A stretch of DNA of 64,000 bases from NCBI RefSeq assembly GCF_002078015.1, contig NZ_LWBP01000188.1, positions 389,050-453,049 on the forward strand. The letters are read 5' to 3'. This document shows, piece after piece, positions 45,203-52,805 of the stretch. The translations under genes and the position numbers were made by a program. Origin of the DNA: Niastella populi (GTDB lineage: Bacteria > Bacteroidota > Bacteroidia > Chitinophagales > Chitinophagaceae). Below the pieces are notes generated by a model, which saw only the letters and a program-made list of their open reading frames with translations, made no database searches and was not told the origin of the DNA. Within the stretch, counting starts at the first letter, position 1. Every line of letters starts with the position of its first letter.

Positions 45203-45946
45203 TTGACAATTGTGGGAATCCTGGACCGCTTTTTAGGCAAAGAAGAGAATCTTTCTTTTAAAAAGAATCTGCGTAATGTACTGGGTTTTACCCCGGGCAA
45301 GCTCGCATTATATAAGGCTGCCCTTACGCATAGGTCGGTCAGGGATAGCGCAGACGAAAATAATGAACGGCTTGAATACCTCGGAGACGCCATTCTCAGC
45401 GGTATTGTAGCCGATTTTCTTTTTAAGAAGTATCCTTACAAAGAAGAAGGCTTTCTTACCGAAATGCGCTCCAAAATGGTGAACCGCAACAAGCTCAATG
45501 AAATTGCCATCAAAATGGGCCTGAAGAAGATCACCTTCTACAATAAGTTCGACAACTCGCTTAAGATGAGCCAGATCTTCGGTAACACGCTCGAAGCGGT
45601 TGTAGGCGCCATTTACCTCGACCGGGGCTTTAAGAAAACCAAACAATGGGTGTTTGAATGCATCATCATTCCCCATTTGTATATGGAAGACCTCGAAAAC
45701 CTCGAGATCAATCATAAGAATAAACTCTACGGCTGGGCTAACAAGAATGGTAAAAACCTTGAGTTCGAAACCCTCGACGAACGTATTGAAGGCGGCCGCC
45801 GCCTGTTTACCATAGGCGCTGTGGTTGACGGAGAACTACTGGCCGAAGGCAAGGCCTATAATAAAAAAGACGCCAGCCAGATCGCTGCCGCCATCGCCAT
45901 CGATAAACTCGGGCTGAACAAAACCGAAGCCGCCGAAGAAGAATAG
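45203..45946 (+). CDS. rnc: Ribonuclease III
   Basis: A 247-residue double-strand-specific RNase for rRNA and mRNA processing. The catalytic domain holds the signature NERLEYLGD (54-62) and the second acidic cluster in FGNTLEAVVGAIYLDRG (about 131-147). A double-strand RNA-binding domain follows (about 168-240). The start is uncertain: TTG at 45203 or GTG at 45212; no ATG fits. It follows fabF by 94 bp. Confidence 0.95.
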   Translation: MTIVGILDRFLGKEENLSFKKNLRNVLGFTPGKLALYKAALTHRSVRDSADENNERLEYLGDAILSGIVADFLFKKYPYKEEGFLTEMRSKMVNRNKLNEIAIKMGLKKITFYNKFDNSLKMSQIFGNTLEAVVGAIYLDRGFKKTKQWVFECIIIPHLYMEDLENLEINHKNKLYGWANKNGKNLEFETLDERIEGGRRLFTIGAVVDGELLAEGKAYNKKDASQIAAAIAIDKLGLNKTEAAEEE

Positions 45947-45954
45947 GGGGAACA

Positions 45955-46411
45955 GAGCGAATACAGCTGCAAGCGAAATACAGCTGCAAGCTGCAAGCTG
46001 CAAGCTATAAGCTACAAGCAAATACAAATACAGCTGCAAGCTATAAGCTATAAGGTGCAAGCAAAGACAAATACAGCTACACGCCGCAAGCTATAAGCTA
46101 CACGCTACACGCAAATACAAATACACGACGCAAGCTTCAAGCGAAATACAGCTAAAAGTCTAAAGCCGAAAGCAAATACAGCAGCAAGCTGTACGCTTCA
46201 CTCAACAAGTTCCACGCGGAATACAGCTTAAATCGATTATTTCTCACCTCTGCCCTTTTATTTACGGCTTCACTTCGACATTCGTTATTCAACATTCGAT
46301 ATTCAATATTTTTTCTTCCACCTGGCTAATGCATTTAGCCGGAAAGGTAAAAGACCCGGAAACCCGTATTTCCCATTATCCCATCATCGAATTATCTCAT
46401 TAGCACATTAT
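45955..46411. repeat. Long mosaic of period-7 units, AAATAC linkers and a period-8 block
   Basis: From 45955 to about 46215 the DNA is made of degenerate 7-bp units ending in AAGCT (GCAAGCT, ATAAGCT, ACAAGCT), broken by the linker AAATACAAATACAGC and shorter forms. From 46268 to 46315 stand units of the GACATTC/GATATTC type, and from 46366 to 46411 8-bp units of the ATTATCTC type. No gene is visible from 45947 to 46657; a weak, mostly reverse-strand open frame here is only the repeat. Confidence 0.85.
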
Positions 46412-46657
46412 AAATATTTCCCCTTATTGTAAAAATTTTCCATATATGGGAATGATTCCATGTGTCCGGCACCGGTTCCCCGCCCGGAAATAATATTTTT
46501 TTTGAGAATATGGGAAGAACGAAAAGGCCTATGATTATTAAATACTTACATGCTCCTTGACCGGTTACCGGTATTGTGTTTAGCACACGGTTTTGCCCAT
46601 GCCAGAAATTTTAGGTACGTGTATTGGAAATATGCATGTATCCAAACTGTTTACCCC

Positions 46658-47635
46658 ATGAAACAAATTTACACTTCAATTTTAGCGCTGTTTATCAGCC
46701 TTACGTCCACAGCAACTACAATTACTGCAGACAGCAACTCGGCCTGGGATGATGATGGTACCTGGAATTTGAACAGGGTACCCCAAAACGGCGACAGTAT
46801 TGTAATTCCACAAGGTTTAACAATATCTCTCGACGGCGTTAATAATCTCGATAATGTGATAATCATTATTCAGGGTACATTGAACCTCACCAATGGTAAA
46901 TTGAGGTTGGATAATGCCAGCCGCATGATCATTCACCTTACCGGTATGTTAACCGGTATAAACAATAACGATCAGTTATCAATTGGCGGCGTGATGAAAT
47001 TTAAAGGCGCCGGTGGAGCACAAACAGGATATAGCTTTTCAGATAATACTACAGGTACTTACCCCAACGGTTTTGTAATAACAACTCCGGGAACCCTGCC
47101 GGTAAGCTTTCAGGCCTTTTATGTAACCCGCCAGGGTGCAAACAACCAGCTTGCCTGGAGCACCAGCAGAGAATTGAATAACAGCTATTATACAATAGAA
47201 AAAAGCACCGATGCCCGTAGCTGGAAGCAAATTGCCAATATTACAGGCGCCGGCACCGCTAACCTGGTTAACAAATACAGTTATACCGATAGGAACAGCA
47301 ACGATGCAGTAGCATATTACCGCATACGCCAGGTAGATATGAACGGAGCAGCAACTTACTCTTCCGTTCGCACCCTGCGCAACAATGAAACAGGAACAGT
47401 AACCAATATTTATACTTCTTTAAATAAAACAGTAACGATTGATTTTAACAGCGATGTGAAAGATAACGTTACCATACAGTTGATAAACATGAGCGGACAG
47501 GTTATAGTGCGTAAAGAATTCAGTCAGGCTTCTTACCGGCTTATCATTGATGCGATAGGTGCCGGCTCCGGTGTGTATGCGGTACGGGTTAGTGATAGCA
47601 AGGGTTGGAGCGAGGTTAAGAGAATAATGTTGTAG
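46658..47635 (+). CDS. Secreted protein with type IX secretion sorting domain
   Basis: A 325-residue secreted protein: signal peptide MKQIYTSILALFISLTSTAT, then an N-terminal region resembling a G8-type or parallel beta domain (SAWDDDGTWNLNRVPQNGDS; repeated Asn/Leu-rich strands at about 40-125). A middle beta-sandwich (LAWSTSRELNNSYYTIEKS, about 160-240) is common in Bacteroidota cargo. The C-terminal 75 residues (IYTSLNKTVTIDFN, then NMSGQVIVRKEF and GVYAVRVSDSKGWSEVKRIML) match the T9SS type A sorting domain. It is therefore exported through type IX secretion and attached at the surface. Enzymatic activity is not apparent. The ATG at 46658 begins the signal peptide. Confidence 0.85.
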   Translation: MKQIYTSILALFISLTSTATTITADSNSAWDDDGTWNLNRVPQNGDSIVIPQGLTISLDGVNNLDNVIIIIQGTLNLTNGKLRLDNASRMIIHLTGMLTGINNNDQLSIGGVMKFKGAGGAQTGYSFSDNTTGTYPNGFVITTPGTLPVSFQAFYVTRQGANNQLAWSTSRELNNSYYTIEKSTDARSWKQIANITGAGTANLVNKYSYTDRNSNDAVAYYRIRQVDMNGAATYSSVRTLRNNETGTVTNIYTSLNKTVTIDFNSDVKDNVTIQLINMSGQVIVRKEFSQASYRLIIDAIGAGSGVYAVRVSDSKGWSEVKRIML

Positions 47636-47670
47636 GTTTAAATGGTCCTCATATTAGGTAAACAGTAATG

Positions 47671-47700
47671 GTTCCGCTGTATCTACAGTGGAACTTTTTT
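47671..47700 (+). terminator. Terminator of the T9SS cargo gene
   Basis: GTTCCGCTGT (47671-47680) and ACAGTGGAAC (47685-47694) pair with one G-U wobble and are followed by six T. Confidence 0.88.
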
Positions 47701-47844
47701 ATTTCGTTCGGTATATTTTTTTAACGTAACCAGCGCAGTTACAGTCTATTCCGTTTTATGCGCTTTTACAGGGGTGTATTATTACCCTTTCTTGTATTAT
47801 ATTCACCGGGTTAAGTCAGTATCTTTAAAGCGAATTGCTTTGTC

Positions 47845-48459
47845 ATGTCGGCATTTGACCCGGAACGTCATATTACCAATGTAGACTACAAGATCGTGGC
47901 TGCTTTGGAAAAAATATCTGAAGTGTTCAGGGTATTGTTATGGGCTGAAGCGAAAGAGCATAAGCTGAGCCCGATACAAATGCAACTGCTCATTTTTATC
48001 AAATACCACAATAACGACAAGCAGCGCCGCATTGCCTCCATGGCCCGCGAATTCAATCTTACCAAAGCCACTATCAGCGATTCAATTAAAGTACTTGAAC
48101 AAAAAGGGCTCATCAAAAGAACCGATGATGCGTTGGATTCACGAAGTTTTAATTTTTCGCTTACCGACCAGGGAGTGAAACTAACGGGCATGATCGAAAA
48201 TTTTACCCTGCCCCTCGATGGCGCCATTGCCACGCTGGCGCCCGAAAAGAAAGAACAGTTCCTGGTATCGGTGCTCGACCTTATATACCGCCTTAACCAG
48301 ACCGGGATTATTTCTACCCAACGCATGTGTTATAACTGCTACTACTACAGCGGCGACAGGCAGCAAACCCACTACTGTAACCTTATGCAAAAAGATCTGG
48401 CCATTGATGAATTGCGTATCGAATGCCCTGAGCATAAAGCAATAGGCAATAAGCAATAA
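47845..48459 (+). CDS. MarR-family regulator with C-terminal cysteine cluster
   Basis: A 204-residue DNA-binding protein. The winged helix-turn-helix (about 40-110) contains SMAREFNLTKATISDSIKVLEQKGLIKR, typical of MarR. Unusually, the C-terminal 45 residues hold Cys162 and Cys165 (MCYNCYYY), His176, Cys178 (HYCNLM) and Cys194 (IECPEH), a likely zinc or Fe-S site, possibly a redox or metal sensor. The last codons (after ECPEH) and the stop fall inside a GCAATAA repeat. The mark of regulation or target genes is not visible. Confidence 0.85.
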   Translation: MSAFDPERHITNVDYKIVAALEKISEVFRVLLWAEAKEHKLSPIQMQLLIFIKYHNNDKQRRIASMAREFNLTKATISDSIKVLEQKGLIKRTDDALDSRSFNFSLTDQGVKLTGMIENFTLPLDGAIATLAPEKKEQFLVSVLDLIYRLNQTGIISTQRMCYNCYYYSGDRQQTHYCNLMQKDLAIDELRIECPEHKAIGNKQ

Positions 48460-48590
48460 GCAATAGCTTCCGGTTGCCAGATGCCGGTATCCAGGTTCCT
48501 GTTACAAACTGTAAACTGTAAACTATGAACTGCGAACTATGAACTGCGAACTGCGAACTGCAAACTGTGAACTGCGAACTGGACACCTGC
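48439..48590. repeat. Period-7 array beginning inside the MarR gene
   Basis: Four units (GCAATAG, GCAATAA) at 48439-48466 include the stop codon of the MarR gene. The array continues in register of 7, through CCGGTAT-type units, to GAACTGC/GAACTAT-type units up to about 48590. The word changes while the spacing stays at 7. Confidence 0.85.
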
Positions 48591-48600
48591 AACAGATTCT

Positions 48601-49014
48601 TTATTCCTCCTTTGTTTTAATTTCCATACACAGCTCAATTAACACTCCGTTAGTTCCTTTCGGATGTAAAAAGCAAACCAGTTTATTATCGGCTCCACGT
48701 TTGGGTTTTTCATTAAGGAGAACAAATCCTTCGGCCGCCAGCCTTTTCATTTCAGCTTCTATATCGGCCACTTCAAAAGCGATATGATGAATGCCTTCGC
48801 CTTTTTTCTCAATGAACCGGGCAATCACTCCTTCGGCGCTGCTGCTTTCAAGCAACTCGATCTTGGTATCGCCGGTTTTGAAAAAGGCGGTAGATACCTG
48901 CTCACTTTCAACCTGCTCGGTTTTATAACAGGCGGTGTTCAGCAGTTTTTCAAACAGGGGAACCGATTGCGATAATTCGCGAACGGCAATACCAATATGT
49001 TCAACTTTCAGCAT
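48601..49014 (-). CDS. mce: Methylmalonyl-CoA epimerase
   Basis: A 137-residue vicinal-oxygen-chelate metalloenzyme that interconverts the R and S forms of methylmalonyl-CoA. The pattern is typical: VEHIGIAVREL at the start, IELLESS, GEGIHHIAFEV and VLIELCM near the end, with His6, Glu (IELLE), His (GIHHIAF) and Glu (LIELC) as likely metal ligands. It feeds the mutase whose B12 subunit is encoded at 63358. It is flanked on both sides by heptamer arrays. Confidence 0.93.
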   Translation of the reverse strand: MLKVEHIGIAVRELSQSVPLFEKLLNTACYKTEQVESEQVSTAFFKTGDTKIELLESSSAEGVIARFIEKKGEGIHHIAFEVADIEAEMKRLAAEGFVLLNEKPKRGADNKLVCFLHPKGTNGVLIELCMEIKTKEE

Positions 49015-49091
49015 ATCAGGTAGTTATTGAGTGAATTACAAATGTAGGATTTGATGGGCAAAGGGCGTGAATCGGCAAGCGGCGGACGGCA

Positions 49092-49118
49092 AACGTAAAA
49101 CGTAAAACGTAAAACGTG
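49092..49118. repeat. AAAACGT units before the large array
   Basis: Three near-perfect 7-bp units of type AAAACGT lead, in register, into the AAGCGGC array. Confidence 0.8.
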
Positions 49119-49790
49119 AAGCGGCAAGCGGCAAGCGGCAAGCGGCAAGCGGCAAGCGGCAAGCGGCAAGCGGCAAGCGGCAAGCGGCAAGCGGCAAGCG
49201 GCAAGCGGCAAGCGGCAAGCGGCAAGCGGCAAGCGGCAAGCGGCAAGCGGCAAGCGGCAAGCGGCAAGCGGCAAGCGGCAAGCGGCAAGCGGCAAGCGGC
49301 AAGCGGCAAGCGGCAAGCGGCAAGCGGCAAGCGGCAAGCGGCAAGCGGCAAGCGGCAAGCGGCAAGCGGCAAGCGGCAAGCGGCAAGCGGCAAGCGGCAA
49401 GCGGCAAGCGGCAAGCGGCAAGCGGCAAGCGGCAAGCGGCAAGCGGCAAGCGGCAAGCGGCAAGCGGCAAGCGGCAAGCGGCAAGCGGCAAGCGGCAAGC
49501 GGCAAGCGGCAAGCGGCAAGCGGCAAGCGGCAAGCGGCAAGCGGCAAGCGGCAAGCGGCAAGCGGCAAGCGGCAAGCGGCAAGCGGCAAGCGGCAAGCGG
49601 CAAGCGGCAAGCGGCAAGCGGCAAGCGGCAAGCGGCAAGCGGCAAGCGGCAAGCGGCAAGCGGCAAGCGGCAAGCGGCAAGCGGCAAGCGGCAAGCGGCA
49701 AGCGGCAAGCGGCAAGCGGCAAGCGGCAAGCGGCAAGCGGCAAGCGGCAAGCGGCAAGCGGCAAGCGGCAAGCGGCAAGCGGCAAGCGGC
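49119..49790. repeat. Perfect heptamer array, AAGCGGC x 96
   Basis: By reading, 49119-49790 (672 bp) is AAGCGGC repeated 96 times without a visible mismatch. Because 7 is not a multiple of 3 and the unit lacks stops, long spurious frames cross it on both strands (repetitive KRQAASG on the forward strand, LPLAACR on the reverse). These have no signal for translation and are not genes. It lies between mce and the cysteine desulfurase gene. Confidence 0.97.
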
Positions 49791-49901
49791 AATAATTTCG
49801 GGCGGCGCAAGGTCGTAAATAAAATCCCAAATTTCGCGAGCCGTTTCACGTTTCATTTCGCGAGGCCATTCACGATTCACGCCAGGTACAACCAATTCAA
49901 C

Positions 49902-49909
49902 TAATTTTG
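49902..49909 (+). promoter_or_regulatory. Promoter -7 element of the cysteine desulfurase gene
   Basis: TAATTTTG matches TAnnTTTG, 33 bp before the ATG at 49943. Confidence 0.5.
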
Positions 49910-49942
49910 TGTTTACCTTAAGGGGTTACACCCCATGCGACT

Positions 49943-51109
49943 ATGCTTAAACTGCCCATATATCTCGATCATAATGCTACCACTCCCTGCGATCCACAGG
50001 TTATGGAGGTAATGTTACCGTATTTTACCGAACTGTATGGCAATGCGGCCAGCCGCAGCCATTCTTTTGGCTGGCAGGCCGAGGAAGCGGTGGATTATGC
50101 CCGCGAACAGGTGGCAAAATTGATTGGCGCCGAACCCAAAGAGATCATTTTTACCTCGGGCGCCACCGAGGGTGATAACCTGGCCATAAAAGGCGTTTTT
50201 GAAATGTATGCCGGGAAAGGCAATCACATTCTTACCTGTGTTACCGAACACAAGGCGGTGCTTGATACCTGTAAGCATATTGAAAAGCTGGGCGGAGAAG
50301 TAACATATTTACCCGTTGGCAAAGAAGGGATCATCGACCTGCAACAACTGGAAGCGGCCATTACCCCCCGCACCATTCTTATCGCCATTATGTACGCGAA
50401 TAATGAAACCGGCACCATTCAACCCGTTAAAGAAATAGGCGCGCTGGCCAAAAAACATGGCGTGTTGTTCTTTACCGATGCCACCCAGGCAGTAGGAAAG
50501 GTACCGGTTGATGTTATAAAAGACGAAATCGACCTGCTTACCTGCAGCGCGCATAAAATGTATGGCCCCAAAGGAGTAGGGGCGTTGTATGTTCGCCGGA
50601 AGAACCCGCGGGTACGGTTAACGGCCCAGCTCGACGGGGGCGGCCACGAAAAAGGCATGCGCAGCGGTACCCTCAATGTGCCCGGCATAGCCGGTTTTGG
50701 AAAAGCCGCCGATCTCTGCCGCCATAATTTAGAAGCAGAAGGCAAACGCCTGGGCCAGCTGCGCAACAAACTCGAAAGCGCCCTGTTGCAGCTCGACGCC
50801 ACTTACCTGAATGGCAGCAGCACCAGCCGTTTGCCCCATGTAACCAACATATCGTTCAATTTCGTAAATGGCGATGGGCTGATGATGGGCCTGAACAAAG
50901 AAGTAGCGCTCTCTTCCGGGGCTGCCTGCACCAGCGCCTCCATGGAACCCAGTTATGTGCTCAAAGCGCTTGGGGTAGCTGATGACCTGGCGCACAGTTC
51001 CCTTCGATTTTCGATTGGCCGGTACACCACTGAAGAGGAAATTGATTTTATTATAAGAAAAGTTACCGATGTAGTGTTGCAGTTGAGAGCGATGAGCCAA
51101 ATTGGCTAA
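49943..51109 (+). CDS. iscS: Cysteine desulfurase (IscS/NifS type)
   Basis: A 388-residue PLP enzyme that takes sulfur from cysteine for Fe-S clusters and tRNA thiolation. Landmarks are the PLP lysine Lys205 (SAHKMYGPKG), His103 (TEHKAV), Asp179/Gln182 (FTDATQAVG) and the active-site Cys329 in SSGAACTSASMEPS, a loop pattern of class I (IscS/NifS) enzymes. The A-type carrier gene is 175 bp downstream; scaffold gene iscU is not in the window. Confidence 0.93.
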   Translation: MLKLPIYLDHNATTPCDPQVMEVMLPYFTELYGNAASRSHSFGWQAEEAVDYAREQVAKLIGAEPKEIIFTSGATEGDNLAIKGVFEMYAGKGNHILTCVTEHKAVLDTCKHIEKLGGEVTYLPVGKEGIIDLQQLEAAITPRTILIAIMYANNETGTIQPVKEIGALAKKHGVLFFTDATQAVGKVPVDVIKDEIDLLTCSAHKMYGPKGVGALYVRRKNPRVRLTAQLDGGGHEKGMRSGTLNVPGIAGFGKAADLCRHNLEAEGKRLGQLRNKLESALLQLDATYLNGSSTSRLPHVTNISFNFVNGDGLMMGLNKEVALSSGAACTSASMEPSYVLKALGVADDLAHSSLRFSIGRYTTEEEIDFIIRKVTDVVLQLRAMSQIG

Positions 51110-51244
51110 TTCGATAATTGAAATACAGGAAGTTGCAATCGAAATTGAGCCGGGAATTGTTTAATTTTAAACAATTTGGCTAAATAGCCGTTATAGAAGA
51201 GGTTTACCAGTTTATGAAGAAGCTTGCATGAGCGGAGAATCAGC

Positions 51245-51282
51245 GTTATTACATTATCTAATTATCACATTATCAAATTAGT
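51245..51282. repeat. Period-8 repeat, ATTATCAC type
   Basis: Units of 8 bp (ATTATCTA, ATTATCAC) fill the 40 bp before the A-type carrier gene. They are reverse complements of the units at 35383-35420. Confidence 0.75.
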
Positions 51283-51284
51283 AT

Positions 51285-51617
51285 ATGATTTATGTTAGCG
51301 ATATAGCAAAAGAGAAGGTATTGAAACTGATGGAAGAATCTGCCTATGCTGCAGATGCCGGTTATTTTTTACGGGTATCGGTGGTAGGTGGCGGTTGTTC
51401 GGGGCTCAGCTATAAAATGGATTTTGATAACCAGCCCAAATCGGGCGACCAGGTTTTTGAAGATAACGGCATCAAAGTAGTTACCGATCTCAAAAGCTTT
51501 TTGTACCTGGTGAATACCACGCTTGAATTTTCAGAAGGCCTCAATGGTAAAGGGTTCTATTTTAATAACCCCAATGCCAGCCGAACCTGTGCCTGTGGCG
51601 AAAGCTTCTCGGTATAA
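51285..51617 (+). CDS. A-type iron-sulfur carrier (IscA/ErpA/SufA-like)
   Basis: A 110-residue Fe-S carrier. The three conserved cysteines are Cys38 (GGGCSGL) and Cys102 and Cys104 (RTCACGESF). It passes clusters to target proteins and follows the cysteine desulfurase gene. It is slightly longer than E. coli IscA. Terminator directly after it. Confidence 0.94.
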   Translation: MIYVSDIAKEKVLKLMEESAYAADAGYFLRVSVVGGGCSGLSYKMDFDNQPKSGDQVFEDNGIKVVTDLKSFLYLVNTTLEFSEGLNGKGFYFNNPNASRTCACGESFSV

Positions 51618-51643
51618 ACTAATAATACAATAAATTACATATG

Positions 51644-51672
51644 CCCTCCCGATACAGCGGGAGGGTTTTTTT
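51644..51672 (+). terminator. Terminator of the A-type carrier gene
   Basis: CCCTCCCG (51644-51651) and CGGGAGGG (51658-51665) are followed by seven T. Confidence 0.92.
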
Positions 51673-51679
51673 ATTGAAA

Positions 51680-51742
51680 ATCACTTTCCGTTTAACGATC
51701 TGCTCATTCCGTTTAACTGAAAACACTTTTCGTTTAACGGTT
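51680..51742 (+). promoter_or_regulatory. Three LytTR-like boxes at exact 21-bp spacing
   Basis: CGTTTAAC occurs at 51689, 51710 and 51731, and the preceding bases are T-rich in all three. The common core TCCGTTTAA fits the LytTR-box pattern [TA][AC][CA]GTTN[AG][TG] at eight of nine positions in two copies. Two helical turns of spacing puts the sites on one face of the DNA. A terminator follows 100 bp later with no clear gene between. Confidence 0.5.
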
Positions 51743-51842
51743 CGTGCATTTCTTTCAATGCAAATGCTATTTATAAATACAAATCTTATCAGTTTAATGC
51801 GGAAGATCTTTGAATCGGGAGCTGAAGGGGCTATAATAAAAA

Positions 51843-51870
51843 TCCCCCCTTTTTATCGGGGGGACTTTTT
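51843..51870 (+). terminator. Orphan terminator downstream of the LytTR-like boxes
   Basis: TCCCCCC (51843-51849) and GGGGGGA (51858-51864) with a loop of eight, then a T-run. No established gene ends here. An in-frame open frame from ATG 51759 (about 47 codons) runs through the hairpin, so an RNA or a short peptide are both possible. Confidence 0.7.
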
Positions 51871-52052
51871 ATGCAGTAGGTTTCGGCTATTTTATAATTG
51901 AACAGATTTTATAATTGAACAGAAATAAATAGACAGTAACCGGATGTGATCCTTTTCATAGATAATTGGTAAAGTGTACACGCAATATAATAAAATTGCC
52001 GACATACGCGTCATATAGCGTCATCTTTTATTTCTATATACTTATAATCACT

Positions 52053-52060
52053 TATTTTCG
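52053..52060 (+). promoter_or_regulatory. Promoter -7-like element of gldF
   Basis: TATTTTCG differs from TAnnTTTG by one base. It ends 5 bp before the ATG at 52066, so the mRNA would be leaderless or nearly so. Confidence 0.4.
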
Positions 52061-52065
52061 CCCCT

Positions 52066-52791
52066 ATGTGGTCAGTTTGTAAAAAAGAATTCCGGCAGTT
52101 TTTCAGCAGTTTGACCGGCTACATTGCCATTGTCGTATTTCTTTTATTAAATGGTTTGTTCCTGTTTGTATTTCCCGATACCAATATCCTCGACTTCGGG
52201 TATGCCACCCTTGATAAATTCTTCGAGCTGGCCCCATGGATATTGTTATTGCTCATTCCTGCTATCACCATGCGCAGTTTTGCCGATGAGTTCAAAGGCG
52301 GCACCTTCGAAATATTACAAACCAAACCGCTTAGCCGCTGGCAGCTGGTTTCGGGAAAATATTTCGGTTCCCTTGGCGTAGTACTTATTGCATTGGTTCC
52401 CACCATTATATATCCCATCAGTATTAGTCAGCTCGCTGCAGCCGGCGGTGGTATCGATCTTGGCGGAACCATTGGTTCCTACATCGGCCTTATTTTTCTG
52501 GCCGCTGTATTTGTGGCCATAGGCATTGCCTGCAGCAGCTTAACCAATAATGCGGTGGTGGCATTTATTGCCGGCGCATTCTTTTGCTTTGTGTTGTACA
52601 GCGGCTTCAACGCCGTAAGCCGCATACCGGCGCTGCAATCGGGGGCCGATTATTATATAGAAATGCTGGGAATCGATTTTCATTACCGCAGTGTAAGCCG
52701 GGGTGTGGTTGATACCCGTGATCTTGTTTATTTTCTCAGCATCATTTCATTCTTTCTGATTTTTACCAATCGCAATTTGTTGAAACGATAA
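52066..52791 (+). CDS. gldF: Gliding-motility ABC transporter permease GldF
   Basis: A 241-residue ABC-2-type permease with about six transmembrane segments; MRSFADEFKGGTFEILQTKPLSRWQLVSGK is the typical cytoplasmic loop. With GldG and the ATPase GldA it forms an inner-membrane transporter needed for gliding in Flavobacterium. gldA is not in this window. Fourteen bp separate it from gldG. Confidence 0.93.
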   Translation: MWSVCKKEFRQFFSSLTGYIAIVVFLLLNGLFLFVFPDTNILDFGYATLDKFFELAPWILLLLIPAITMRSFADEFKGGTFEILQTKPLSRWQLVSGKYFGSLGVVLIALVPTIIYPISISQLAAAGGGIDLGGTIGSYIGLIFLAAVFVAIGIACSSLTNNAVVAFIAGAFFCFVLYSGFNAVSRIPALQSGADYYIEMLGIDFHYRSVSRGVVDTRDLVYFLSIISFFLIFTNRNLLKR

Positions 52792-52805
52792 TCCGGAAAA
52801 ACACC

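Noticed and set aside
49119..49790. CRISPR array
   Set aside because: The unit is 7 bp with no spacers and no cas gene is in the window. The same holds for the other arrays.
49008..49904. Four long open frames (262-295 codons) with repetitive LPLAACR or KRQAASG sequence
   Set aside because: They exist only because the AAGCGGC heptamer has no stop codon in the frames concerned. Three overlap in different frames on one strand, none has a family match or credible start, and the DNA is a perfect tandem repeat.
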